The position numbers and the translations under genes were made by a program. Source: CAZUMW01 sp964621615 (GTDB lineage Bacteria; Desulfobacterota; WTBG01; CAIYCZ01; CAIRTM01). From it: a DNA stretch of 64,000 nucleotides. Under the pieces are notes generated by a model. That model did no database searches. It was not told the DNA's origin and worked only from the letters and a program-made list of their open reading frames with translations. Below, in pieces: positions 26,306 to 34,374 of the stretch. Location of the stretch: NCBI GenBank assembly GCA_964621615.1, contig CAZUMW010000021.1, positions 6,069 through 70,068 of the forward strand, given 5' to 3'. The first letter of the stretch is position 1, and each line of letters opens with the position of its first letter.

Positions 26306-26577
26306 CAGTAGTGTCCAAAATAATGTAACGAAGCCGGTTCGAGCGGGGCTCCGCAACATCTGAAGAGATTATGGAGCGGCAAGTGTTGTTAAACTTCAGT
26401 ACACACAAGGCCCGGCGGAAGGGCTGCCCGGGTCAATTCCTGCACAATGCCTGCATCATAGTTACAGTGAGCAGCATCGGGCCGTCCATGAAGTGAGGTT
26501 TCATATGGCGGAGGCTGCGCAGAGACCCGCCCGAACCGGCTTTTGCTCAATAATTCAATTTATTTTGGACACGTTTG
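26306..26577. mobile_element. MITE-like element, copy 2 (272 bp) with 9-bp target duplication
   Basis: Best-preserved copy. Ends: CAGTAGTGTCCAAAATAA on the left, and the complement of CAAACGTGTCCAAAATAA on the right. It is flanked by a perfect 9-bp direct repeat, ATATTTAAT, at 26297-26305 and 26578-26586, as left by transposition. Inner arms GAAGCCGGTTCG and CGAACCGGCTTTTGC pair, and a small hairpin CCATGAA...TTCATATGG is inside. It has no reading frame, so it would need a transposase in trans. Without the element and one repeat, the radical SAM and GNAT genes would be only about 42 bp apart. Confidence 0.9.
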
Positions 26578-26609
26578 ATATTTAATAATAGTATTGTACC
26601 CGTTGTTAT

Positions 26610-27041
26610 ATGGCTGCGATAATATGCAGGACCGCTGAAAATGTGTCTGAGCTTGAAGAGTGCTTTCGCATAAGGCATGAGGTTTTTGTCCGCGAGCAGA
26701 GCCTGTTTGCAGAAACCGACCGTGATCACAAAGACGACAAATCCCTGCATCTTATTGCGCTGCAAAATGAACGCATAATCGGCACCGTTAGAATATATAA
26801 AGATCCGGAGGGGATATTCTGGGGCGGTCGCCTTGCGGTCAGAAAACGGTATCGCGGGAAGGCCGGCCGCCTTTTAGTCCTTGAGGCGGTAAACGTTGTC
26901 AGGCAGCAGAACGCGCAGGTATTCAGGGCGTGCATTCAAAAAGAAAACGCTGATTTTTTCAAATCACTTGGGTGGAGTGCTGTGGAAGAGGAAAAGATAC
27001 TGTATGGAAAACCGCATATTGTTATGGAAGCACCGCTGTGA
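26610..27041 (+). CDS. GNAT acetyltransferase, MSMEG_0567/sll0786 family
   Basis: An acetyltransferase of 143 residues. GNAT features: RIRHEVFVREQSLF, the beta4 strand ERIIGTVRIYKDPEG, and the acetyl-CoA motif A region GGRLAVRKRYRGKAGRLLVLEAV (R/Q-x-x-G-x-G/A as RYRGKAGR). C-terminal GWSAVEEEKILYGKPHIVM fits the N-acetyltransferase of Nit1C clusters, where this gene stands between the radical SAM and the AIR-synthase-like gene exactly as here. No Shine-Dalgarno is visible; the upstream DNA now comes from a MITE insertion, so expression may differ from the original operon. The acceptor substrate is unknown. Confidence 0.85.
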   Translation: MAAIICRTAENVSELEECFRIRHEVFVREQSLFAETDRDHKDDKSLHLIALQNERIIGTVRIYKDPEGIFWGGRLAVRKRYRGKAGRLLVLEAVNVVRQQNAQVFRACIQKENADFFKSLGWSAVEEEKILYGKPHIVMEAPL

Positions 27042-27156
27042 GAAATATTTTCATGGTATTGTTTTCTGGTGACGTTGGTTTTTTATGCATCGTATCTGGT
27101 GACACTGAACCATATCTTAAAGATCAATAACGATTTATAAGGGAAAGGGCGTTTCC

Positions 27157-28125
27157 GTGATTCAGAATATAATAAATGAAATAAGGTCATATCCCGGCCT
27201 GACGCGAAAGAGGAATATTTGCCGGCTTACCAACATGCTTGTCCCGGTTGCCGATTTCGGTGAAACCGCAGTTGATTTCGGTGAGGATGCTGCTGCGGTT
27301 TTTTATAAAGATGAATACCTCCTTCTGGCAGCTGACGGCATATGGGGTACACTCATCGATGCAAACCCGTATGGTGCGGGCAAGGCATCCGTTATGGCAA
27401 GCGTAAATGACATTTATGCCATGGGCGGACGGCCTATCGCTATGGTAAACGTAATGGGCATCCCAGGAGATGACCGGTTTTACTCTGAGATTGTTTCAGG
27501 TATCAGAAAGGGATGTGAGAAATTCCGCGTTCCCATGATCGGAGGCCATTTGCATCCTGACACGGGGGAGGCTTCTTTGTCGGTGGCGATACTTGGAGCG
27601 GCAAAGCGGCTCCTCAGGAGCACAAACGCACAGCCGGGTCAGGATATTATTTTCGCAGTCGATCTCGAAGGGAAGGGCTTCCAGTGCTCTCCAGTCATAA
27701 GCTGGGATACAAATTCAGGCAAAACCTCATCACAGGTTCTCGATCGGCTTGAAGTATTACCCCTGCTTGCTGAAAAGCATAACTGCTGCACCTGTAAGGA
27801 TGTAAGCAATGCAGGACTGCTCGGCACGATAGCGATGCTTCTTGAAACCTCACAAGCAGGCGCGCACATAACGCTCGACAATATACCGGTACCTGAATGT
27901 TTTGATATAATCGACTGGCTTAAAGCGTTTTTGAGTTACGGTTTTGTGTTATGCGCAGATCCGGAAGATACTGAAACTGTTACGAGCATGTTTTCACAAA
28001 AACATATAACAGCAGCTTCAATCGGAAAAATTACGTATGAGCGCCAGATGACAATTGAACTTAAGGGCAGCACAGGGCTTCTTTTTGATTTTGAAAGTGA
28101 GGATATAACCGGAATAGCTGTCTAA
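27157..28125 (+). CDS. AIR-synthase-related protein, sll0787 family
   Basis: A PurM-superfamily ATP-dependent enzyme of 322 residues (relatives: PurM, ThiL, SelD, HypE). Seen: VDFGEDAAAVFYKDEYLLLAADG, where the phosphate/Mg Asp residues lie, NDIYAMGGRPIAMVNVMG, GGHLHPDT, and DVSNAGLLGTIAMLLE. This matches the sll0787-type member of Nit1C clusters. It follows the GNAT gene by 115 bp and uses a GTG start with GGGAAAGGG upstream. Together with the ABC importer, radical SAM and GNAT it suggests a pathway for a small metabolite, perhaps via phosphorylated and acetylated intermediates (inference). A nitrilase gene and the sll0783/MSMEG_0572 gene usual in these clusters are not in the window. Confidence 0.85.
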   Translation: MIQNIINEIRSYPGLTRKRNICRLTNMLVPVADFGETAVDFGEDAAAVFYKDEYLLLAADGIWGTLIDANPYGAGKASVMASVNDIYAMGGRPIAMVNVMGIPGDDRFYSEIVSGIRKGCEKFRVPMIGGHLHPDTGEASLSVAILGAAKRLLRSTNAQPGQDIIFAVDLEGKGFQCSPVISWDTNSGKTSSQVLDRLEVLPLLAEKHNCCTCKDVSNAGLLGTIAMLLETSQAGAHITLDNIPVPECFDIIDWLKAFLSYGFVLCADPEDTETVTSMFSQKHITAASIGKITYERQMTIELKGSTGLLFDFESEDITGIAV

Positions 28126-28239
28126 TATTAATGTTTTTTTTAATAAAATACTCATTAATCTCATTTATATGACGAAATAAAAAGTAATAAATGTACATTA
28201 TGTGTGTGTAAAGATCATTTAATCAAAAAGGAGCAGGCA

Positions 28240-29700
28240 ATGTATTGTCCAAATTGTGAGCTTGAAATAAAAGGTGAAGAAAAAAACGAGTGCCCCATAT
28301 GCAATACGCCCCTTATCGAGAATCCATTTCAGGGGGATACCCATACTGAAAGTCAGGATGAAGAACAAAGCAAGGTTAAAGAGCTGATCGAAGATATAGA
28401 GGAAAAGATATCACTGTCGGAGGAGGATTCGGATAGCGATGAAGGCGCGCTGTCAGAGGATCCTTCAGAAACCGATTTTAAAGTTGAGGAGGAACCTGAA
28501 ACGCCTGAAACGATAGAGGCTTCAGATGAGATGGCCTTTTCACTTGAAGAGGAGGGTGCAGCTGAAGAGGATCAGATAGACAGCAGCATTTCTGAAGACA
28601 TAACAGCTGATGAGTCTGAATCGACGATTGAGATTGCGCAGGAACCTGCTGATGAGGAGACGAATGATATTATTTCTGATGATGAATCCTATAAGCAAAA
28701 AGAAGATACTGAAGAAATTGAGCCGGTTATGTCTGAAACGCCGGATACATCCAACATAACCGAAGAGCCCCCTTCAGAGCAGACGGAGGATACGGAATCT
28801 GACATTGAACAGGAGCTTCTGCAGATACAGCCCGAAGAAACAGAACAGGATGAGCTTTTTGATAAGGAGGAATCGGCTATTACAGGCAGCGTTGATGAAC
28901 AGGAAGGCGAATCAACGAAAGAGGTTCTGGACAGGGCACTGAACGAACTCGATGATGTTAATGATCAGCCGCGTCCGGAACGCAAAAAAAGCGTGTGGGC
29001 TGTTTTGTCAATAATTATAATAATATGTGCTGCCGCTGCAGCGGGGGGGTATTATTATTTTATAAGTCAGAAACAGACGGTATCGCCTGAGGTGGGCAAG
29101 CCGGTGATTATTAAAAAAGCGGCTTTGCCAGAAAAACCAGTGAAAAAATCAGCTGCGAAACCTGAAACAAAGACGGCTTCTTCACAGAAAGAAAAAATTT
29201 CCTCTGCAGAAAATGAGGATAGGGCAGCGGGTGAAGGAGCAGACGATCGTTCAGAATCCCCAAAGCCACCGGCTGCCGAGGAAACAGATGACGCCGGGCA
29301 GAAAAAGACTGAAGAAACTGTGCCGAAAACAGACAAAAAGGCTCTTGCTGCGTCCGCTGCAAAACCTGCTGAAAAAATAGAGCCCACGGCTCTTGATGAA
29401 GAAAGCATTCCCCCTGAAAAGCACGCAGCGGCCGATGATAAAAAAGCAGTTGTTTCTGAAAAGCCGTATTCCGTTCATGCCGGCTCATACAGAAAGCGGT
29501 CGGTAGCAAAAAGCGAAGTTGATAGATTCAGCTCAAAGGGGTTTGATGCATTTGTCAAGAGAGTCGATCTCGGCCCTGAAAAAGGAATATGGTACAGGGT
29601 TATGATCGGAAGGCATGCTACGAAAGAAGCGGCCCGCTCATCGCAAAAGGATGTAGGTGAATATATTAATTTGAACACGCGGGTGTTGAAATTAAATTGA
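28240..29700 (+). CDS. Zinc-ribbon / acidic / SPOR-domain membrane protein
   Basis: A protein of 486 residues from the ATG at 28240, which has AAGGAG at a good distance; an upstream in-frame start at 28204 is less likely. Domains in order: an N-terminal zinc ribbon (CPNCELEIKGEEKNECPICN as two CXXC pairs), a very acidic disordered region (~30-255, full of E, D and S), a single TM segment (~265-285, VLSIIIIICAAAAAGGYYYF in pieces), a Lys/Ala/Pro-rich linker, and a C-terminal SPOR domain (KPYSVHAGSYRKRS, WYRVMIGRH). SPOR domains bind denuded peptidoglycan at division sites, so the protein probably spans the inner membrane and acts at the septum. The zinc ribbon on the cytosolic side is unusual. 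Confidence 0.82.
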   Translation: MYCPNCELEIKGEEKNECPICNTPLIENPFQGDTHTESQDEEQSKVKELIEDIEEKISLSEEDSDSDEGALSEDPSETDFKVEEEPETPETIEASDEMAFSLEEEGAAEEDQIDSSISEDITADESESTIEIAQEPADEETNDIISDDESYKQKEDTEEIEPVMSETPDTSNITEEPPSEQTEDTESDIEQELLQIQPEETEQDELFDKEESAITGSVDEQEGESTKEVLDRALNELDDVNDQPRPERKKSVWAVLSIIIIICAAAAAGGYYYFISQKQTVSPEVGKPVIIKKAALPEKPVKKSAAKPETKTASSQKEKISSAENEDRAAGEGADDRSESPKPPAAEETDDAGQKKTEETVPKTDKKALAASAAKPAEKIEPTALDEESIPPEKHAAADDKKAVVSEKPYSVHAGSYRKRSVAKSEVDRFSSKGFDAFVKRVDLGPEKGIWYRVMIGRHATKEAARSSQKDVGEYINLNTRVLKLN

Positions 29701-29769
29701 CCGTCAGCCGGAATATGGATCAAACGTCGACGAGTGTCGGCTGAAAAAAACCAGAGCCTCATGAAATTG

Positions 29770-29812
29770 AATGCCAGGCGTTTTAGAAATAGATGATCGC
29801 CTGGCATTTTTG
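29770..29812. terminator. Bidirectional intrinsic terminator
   Basis: Stem AATGCCAGGCG / CGCCTGGCATT with a T-run after it on the plus strand and an A-run before it, between the convergent SPOR gene (ends 29700) and the UbiA-like gene (ends 29841). It can serve both directions. Confidence 0.85.
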
Positions 29813-29840
29813 CAATTACGGTTATTTGACAATGAGCATT

Positions 29841-30728
29841 TTACGTGAAATATAGCACAATGCATACGGTTAGGCCGTACAGCAAGACGGTAAATAAAAT
29901 AGGCTTGTCATTAAGAAGGACTTTCTCAGGGCTTCCCCCCTCGTTCTTGTGGTGTATGAGGTACAGGTAGCGAAAAATACCATATAAAACAAAAGGAACA
30001 GTGTATTTGAGATTGTCGGTCCCGAATTTTCTAATTGTTTCATCCGCTATGGTGTATAGAATATAGACAATGACCGTCGCGGTTGTAACAATTGTTATCA
30101 TCTGATCAAGCAACTCGGAGCTGTATTCAAAAAGTATTTTGCGATGATGAATCGCGTTTGTGTTTAGCAGCAGTATTTCGTGCCGCCTTTTGCTGAGGGC
30201 CAGGAAAAGCGACAGCAGAATTGTACAAAAAAGAAGCCATGTTGAAAATGTGACGCTGATCACCTCGGCCCCTGCAATTACCCTCAGGAGAAACCCGGCA
30301 GCAATTGAGAATACATCGATAATAACGATATGTTTTAACATTGTTGAATAGCATATCTGTAAGACACAATATAATAAACAGGTAATCAGGAATGACATGT
30401 TCAAATATGCTATTGAAATGAACAGCGAAGCGGTAAATATGATAAAGAGTACAATAAACGCCGAAAGAGGTTTCAGGCTGCCGGATGCGATCGGGCGACA
30501 GCACTTGACGGGATGCCTTTTATCCTGCTCTCTGTCTATGAGATCGTTGAGTATATAAACGCAGCCAGATATAAAACAAAATACAATAAAGCCCAGAACG
30601 GATTTCAGAACAAGATCAGCGTTCAACAGGTTTTGCGAAAATACCAGCGGAGCGAAAATAAGAAGATTTTTTGTCCACTGCCGTGGCCGGATACTTCTGA
30701 ATATGAGAAAAAAAAAGGAATCTTTCAT
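29841..30728 (-). CDS. UbiA-family prenyltransferase (decaprenyl-phosphate phosphoribosyltransferase-like)
   Basis: A polytopic membrane protein of about 295 residues (start at the Met of MKDSFFF, 30728; the frame is open to 30824). Opening RPRQWTKNLLIFAPLVFSQNL and the motif NDLIDREQDKRHP are typical of the DPPR-synthase branch of UbiA, which moves phosphoribose onto decaprenyl phosphate. The second acidic motif is in IIDVFSIAAGFLLRVIAG. Nearby GT4, STT3-like and GT2 genes support a role in polyprenyl-phosphate-linked sugar supply for glycans or proteins. It is divergent from the GT4 gene (30877). Confidence 0.82.
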   Translation of the reverse strand: MKDSFFFLIFRSIRPRQWTKNLLIFAPLVFSQNLLNADLVLKSVLGFIVFCFISGCVYILNDLIDREQDKRHPVKCCRPIASGSLKPLSAFIVLFIIFTASLFISIAYLNMSFLITCLLYCVLQICYSTMLKHIVIIDVFSIAAGFLLRVIAGAEVISVTFSTWLLFCTILLSLFLALSKRRHEILLLNTNAIHHRKILFEYSSELLDQMITIVTTATVIVYILYTIADETIRKFGTDNLKYTVPFVLYGIFRYLYLIHHKNEGGSPEKVLLNDKPILFTVLLYGLTVCIVLYFT

Positions 30729-30876
30729 CTGCGGCAGGCATAGATGTTTTTGGGAACAGTACAATGTAATGTGCTGTAAACCATGACACAGGCGCACAAT
30801 TTTGTCAACAAAAAAGGCCCGCATTTCAGCGCATTGAGCGGGGCTGGATTATTAATGAATACACAGGAATTCATAC

Positions 30877-32103
30877 ATGCATGCAAAAAGTAACGAAAGC
30901 AAGCGACGGCTGCTAGTGACGACATCAACCTTTCCCCGGTGGCACAATGATACTGACCCGCCGTTTGTGTATGAGCTGTGCAGAAGAGCTGCATCTCGAT
31001 TTGCCGTGCAGGTGATCTGCCCGCACACATCCGGATCTCAACGCCTAGAATATCTGTCCGGCATCGAAACCATACGTTTCCGGTACTGCTTTTCTCCGCT
31101 TGAGCAGCTTGCATATGAGGGCGGGATTCTTAACCGGATTCGTCAGCATCCGCTTCGATGTATGCTTGTGCCGCTTTTTCTGGCAGGAGAGCTGTATGCG
31201 ACGGCGAACATTCTTCAAAACAGGCAGATTGAATGTATAAACGCACATTGGATGATACCTCAGGGCCTAACCGCTGTATGGGCGGCGAAGATTATTAATG
31301 CCAGGTGTCCGGTCATATGCACGCTGCACGGTGGTGATATATTTTCCTTAAAAGGTGCGTTGCTCAACCGGGTTAAGCGATATATTCTGAAGCGCAGCAG
31401 TGCAGTTATAACTGTGAGTACAGCAATGAAAAAAGCGGTTGAGAAACTTGGAATCGATACACAAAAAATCCACGTTATACCGATGGGCGTTGATTTGAAA
31501 CACCGTTTTGTACCATTACCGCAATCACGGAAAATGAAATCGATACTTTTTGTCGGACGGTTTGTTGAAAAAAAGGGAATACGCTACCTTATCGAAGCGT
31601 TTCCCTTTGTTGCTAAAAAGCATCCCGATGCCGAACTCACCCTGATCGGTACCGGTCCGCTTGATACGGATATAAAACGACGTGTAAAGCAATATGGTAT
31701 ACAAAGCAATATCAGGTTTATGGGCCCGGTACAAAACGCAGAGCTGCCCGCCTTTTATCAGAAGGCCGACATAGTCGTTTTCCCATCAATAGTTGATAAA
31801 AGCGGAGATACTGAAGGCTTTGGTCTTGTAATGGTGGAAGCGCTCGGATGCGGATGCGCTGTTGTAGCATCGGATTTGCCGGCTATATCGGACATATGTA
31901 TTCATAACAGAACGGGACTTGTGGCTGAGCAGAAAAATCCGGAAATGATTGCTGACCGCATAATAGAATTACTTGAAAAGCCGGACAAATGCCGAATGTT
32001 AGCGGATGCAGGAAGGCAGCATGTGCTTGAGCGATATGATTGGGATGTTGTCAGCGGCAGGTATTGTGAGCTGATCAGCAATGTTATAGAAGAAAATACT
32101 TAA
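30877..32103 (+). CDS. Glycosyltransferase family 4
   Basis: A GT-B fold glycosyltransferase of 408 residues. N-terminal acceptor half: STFPRWHNDTDPPFVYELCRR and NAHWMIPQGLTAVWAAK; C-terminal nucleotide-sugar half: SILFVGRFVEKKGIRYLIEAF and the EX7E motif EGFGLVMVEALGCGCAVVASD. It has no TM segment and should act on the cytosolic face of the inner membrane. It lies in the glycosylation locus with the UbiA-like gene (divergent) and the STT3-like gene (convergent; 25-bp gap without a clear terminator). The sugar and acceptor are unknown. Confidence 0.88.
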   Translation: MHAKSNESKRRLLVTTSTFPRWHNDTDPPFVYELCRRAASRFAVQVICPHTSGSQRLEYLSGIETIRFRYCFSPLEQLAYEGGILNRIRQHPLRCMLVPLFLAGELYATANILQNRQIECINAHWMIPQGLTAVWAAKIINARCPVICTLHGGDIFSLKGALLNRVKRYILKRSSAVITVSTAMKKAVEKLGIDTQKIHVIPMGVDLKHRFVPLPQSRKMKSILFVGRFVEKKGIRYLIEAFPFVAKKHPDAELTLIGTGPLDTDIKRRVKQYGIQSNIRFMGPVQNAELPAFYQKADIVVFPSIVDKSGDTEGFGLVMVEALGCGCAVVASDLPAISDICIHNRTGLVAEQKNPEMIADRIIELLEKPDKCRMLADAGRQHVLERYDWDVVSGRYCELISNVIEENT

Positions 32104-32128
32104 ACTGATGTATTGTGTTTGTATCATA

Positions 32129-34360
32129 TTATTGTTTAACATAGCGGTCACCCGTCACTTGCCATATCTGATAAAAGGGGGTATTCAAGGCGATGGGATT
32201 AAAATACTTTTTTGAAAATTTGTGACGGATAAACAGCTTGTTGAAAACAGATTCCGCTATGCCGGTATCCATAAGAGCACCATACCGTGATGCCGGAACC
32301 ATTTCAAAACGGTAGCCAGGCCTGTAAAAATGCTCTTTTTTAAGTGCGCTTTCTGTCCGAATGAAAATACTTGAAAGCTTAATGTCTTTCCTTCTAGTGC
32401 CCATGGACATTATACCGCTGTTTCTGTCTATATGAAGCCCGTTACTCCCTGTTACCGCACCATTTTGAAGGCGTATATTGTGAAAGGGCTGATAGGCAGG
32501 ATGAGTTCCGTTTTTTTGCCCTATATCCCAGGTGCCGAACCAGTACCACCAGTGCGCTATACGGGTAAGAAGCTCATCAAGAAAAAGATAAACCGGCCGC
32601 TGCGGTTCAGGGTAAAAAAACGAAAGCCAGTCATCAGTTGTTTTGAGTTGTTTTACCGGTTTGAGTGAGGCTGAATCTATAATAGACGCTGCGCGCTCAG
32701 GTCCGGCCGAAAGTATATCTTTCACAAGGTTCAGCCCGCGCACCCGGTCGCGGTCAACGGATCGATAAAACATATTTAAGCCGCGCATGCCCCTGACAGT
32801 ATAAAACTGCATAAAATTAGCTGCCAGGCGAAAGCTGTCGGCAGCAAAAGGAATCGCCGTGTAGACCGTGCGCTCACCGCTGTGTATTGATCCGTCATTT
32901 ATTGTTGCTCTTCGCGCATAGTAGGTGAGTGCATATCCGTGATCCCACCATGCCCAGATTACAGAGTCGGGAGGTGTGCTCAGGCGGGCACGGTCCATGC
33001 CCGCAACGATTGCTGCCGATTCTTTCGGCCACTGCGTATACTGCTTATTGGTGGCATACAGCGGGTAAACAAACGCAATAATAAGTACGGTGCAGATAAC
33101 CGCATCAACCGGGCGATATTTTTTTGTCGTTTTCCATATAAATGCCAGGGCATATCCGCCTCCAAGTCCTAGTATCGGTATCATGAACAGAAGAAAGCGG
33201 TTGGCAAAAAATGACGCTGCAGAAAGAACAATGAGCGCTATAAGAAACATGCTCTCGCGGAACCGGTTCCAGATGAGAAGTGCAAGTCCTGCTATGCAAA
33301 AAAAGAACAGAAAGCCGTTTTTTGTTGTATAGCTTATAATAACGGCAAGGTTGGTACGTGACTGTTCGCTTATGGTTATGCCGATGTTTGGAAATGCTGC
33401 TGATTGCGTTTTTGATATATATTGAAATTTAGCGAGCAGGGCCTGCAGCATTGACAGTGGATAAGACCACCCTTTGACAGCGATCATCGCTGCAGCTGCA
33501 GCTGCAAGCAATCCGTAAAAAACAGCCCCCTCCCTTTTTGTGGGCCTGTAATAAAAAACAAGTGCAGTTAAAAAGGGTAGAACCGTAATTGCTGTGACTG
33601 CAGATGGTGCCTGATCCCACCACCACAAAAAAAGTCCATATGATAGAATTGCTGCGACAAAATAAAAATATCTCTTTCGTGTTTGCTCAATGCCGAAATA
33701 CAGAAAAAGCAGTGCGATAAGCGATGCCCACGTTATATTCATGCAATCGGTATCAAAACGGCCGATATTGCTTCTGTGAATATAAAAGGGGAAAAAGACC
33801 GAAAGCAAAGCGGCACAGAAACCGGCCGGCGGACCGCCGAACCGGCGCCCGAGAAGATAGAGCGGCACCGCAACAAGCGGCCCCAGGACTGCGGGAAGAA
33901 TGGCGCCTATCCAGCTCAGGGTCCATGTTGAAATTTTTGCTATGTACGCAGCGAGTACGGAAATAAGCGGTGCCGGGCTTGATGTCGGCGGCGGGTTGGG
34001 AACGCCCCGCAATGAATCCCTCGGTCCGTAGGATCCCTCTACTATGTCTTTTGCCAGATTAAGATAGTACCATGCATCAAAGGTTGTGTGCAGCGGCTGG
34101 CCGTTGAACATTGCACGGTGCTCATATTTTTGCCATGTGCTTAAATCGTCGAGCCTTAGGAAGATGCCCGCTGCAATAATCAGGACAAGCAGAATGATTT
34201 CAATTACAAACCCGTATTTTTTTAATGATGTAACGATACCCGGAGATGAATTGAAAATAACATCAAGGCTGGGTTTTCGCTCCTGCGGTTCATGCGGCTG
34301 TTTGTTTTCATCAAATTTTGATTTTTTCAATCGCGACTTTTTCTTTTTTGCAGAAGCCAT
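32129..34360 (-). CDS. STT3/PglB/AglB-like oligosaccharyltransferase
   Basis: A polytopic membrane enzyme of 743 residues with about 12-13 TM segments and a C-terminal periplasmic domain. Catalytic landmarks of the STT3 family can be seen: the first-loop acidic motif in FDAWYYLNLAKDIV, the second DXD in GRFDTDCMN, the TIXE/SVSE-type loop in GITISEQSR, and the WWDYG-class signature as WAWWDHGYALTYYARRATIND. This enzyme family transfers lipid-linked glycans to Asn of proteins in archaea, eukaryotes and some epsilon- and deltaproteobacteria. The Tyr-to-His change in WWD(Y/H)G is a tolerated variation as far as I know. The GT2 gene stands 14 bp upstream. A basic, Lys-rich cytosolic N-terminus (KKKKSRLKKSK) precedes TM1. 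Confidence 0.88.
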   Translation of the reverse strand: MASAKKKKSRLKKSKFDENKQPHEPQERKPSLDVIFNSSPGIVTSLKKYGFVIEIILLVLIIAAGIFLRLDDLSTWQKYEHRAMFNGQPLHTTFDAWYYLNLAKDIVEGSYGPRDSLRGVPNPPPTSSPAPLISVLAAYIAKISTWTLSWIGAILPAVLGPLVAVPLYLLGRRFGGPPAGFCAALLSVFFPFYIHRSNIGRFDTDCMNITWASLIALLFLYFGIEQTRKRYFYFVAAILSYGLFLWWWDQAPSAVTAITVLPFLTALVFYYRPTKREGAVFYGLLAAAAAAMIAVKGWSYPLSMLQALLAKFQYISKTQSAAFPNIGITISEQSRTNLAVIISYTTKNGFLFFFCIAGLALLIWNRFRESMFLIALIVLSAASFFANRFLLFMIPILGLGGGYALAFIWKTTKKYRPVDAVICTVLIIAFVYPLYATNKQYTQWPKESAAIVAGMDRARLSTPPDSVIWAWWDHGYALTYYARRATINDGSIHSGERTVYTAIPFAADSFRLAANFMQFYTVRGMRGLNMFYRSVDRDRVRGLNLVKDILSAGPERAASIIDSASLKPVKQLKTTDDWLSFFYPEPQRPVYLFLDELLTRIAHWWYWFGTWDIGQKNGTHPAYQPFHNIRLQNGAVTGSNGLHIDRNSGIMSMGTRRKDIKLSSIFIRTESALKKEHFYRPGYRFEMVPASRYGALMDTGIAESVFNKLFIRHKFSKKYFNPIALNTPFYQIWQVTGDRYVKQ

Positions 34361-34374
34361 AGCGTATCTTTATG

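Noticed and set aside
26040..26400. MITE as a solitary RNA gene (e.g. a conserved structured RNA) rather than a mobile element
   Set aside because: The perfect 9-bp target duplication at 26297-26305/26578-26586 and the terminal inverted repeats favour mobility; an RNA role as well cannot be excluded.
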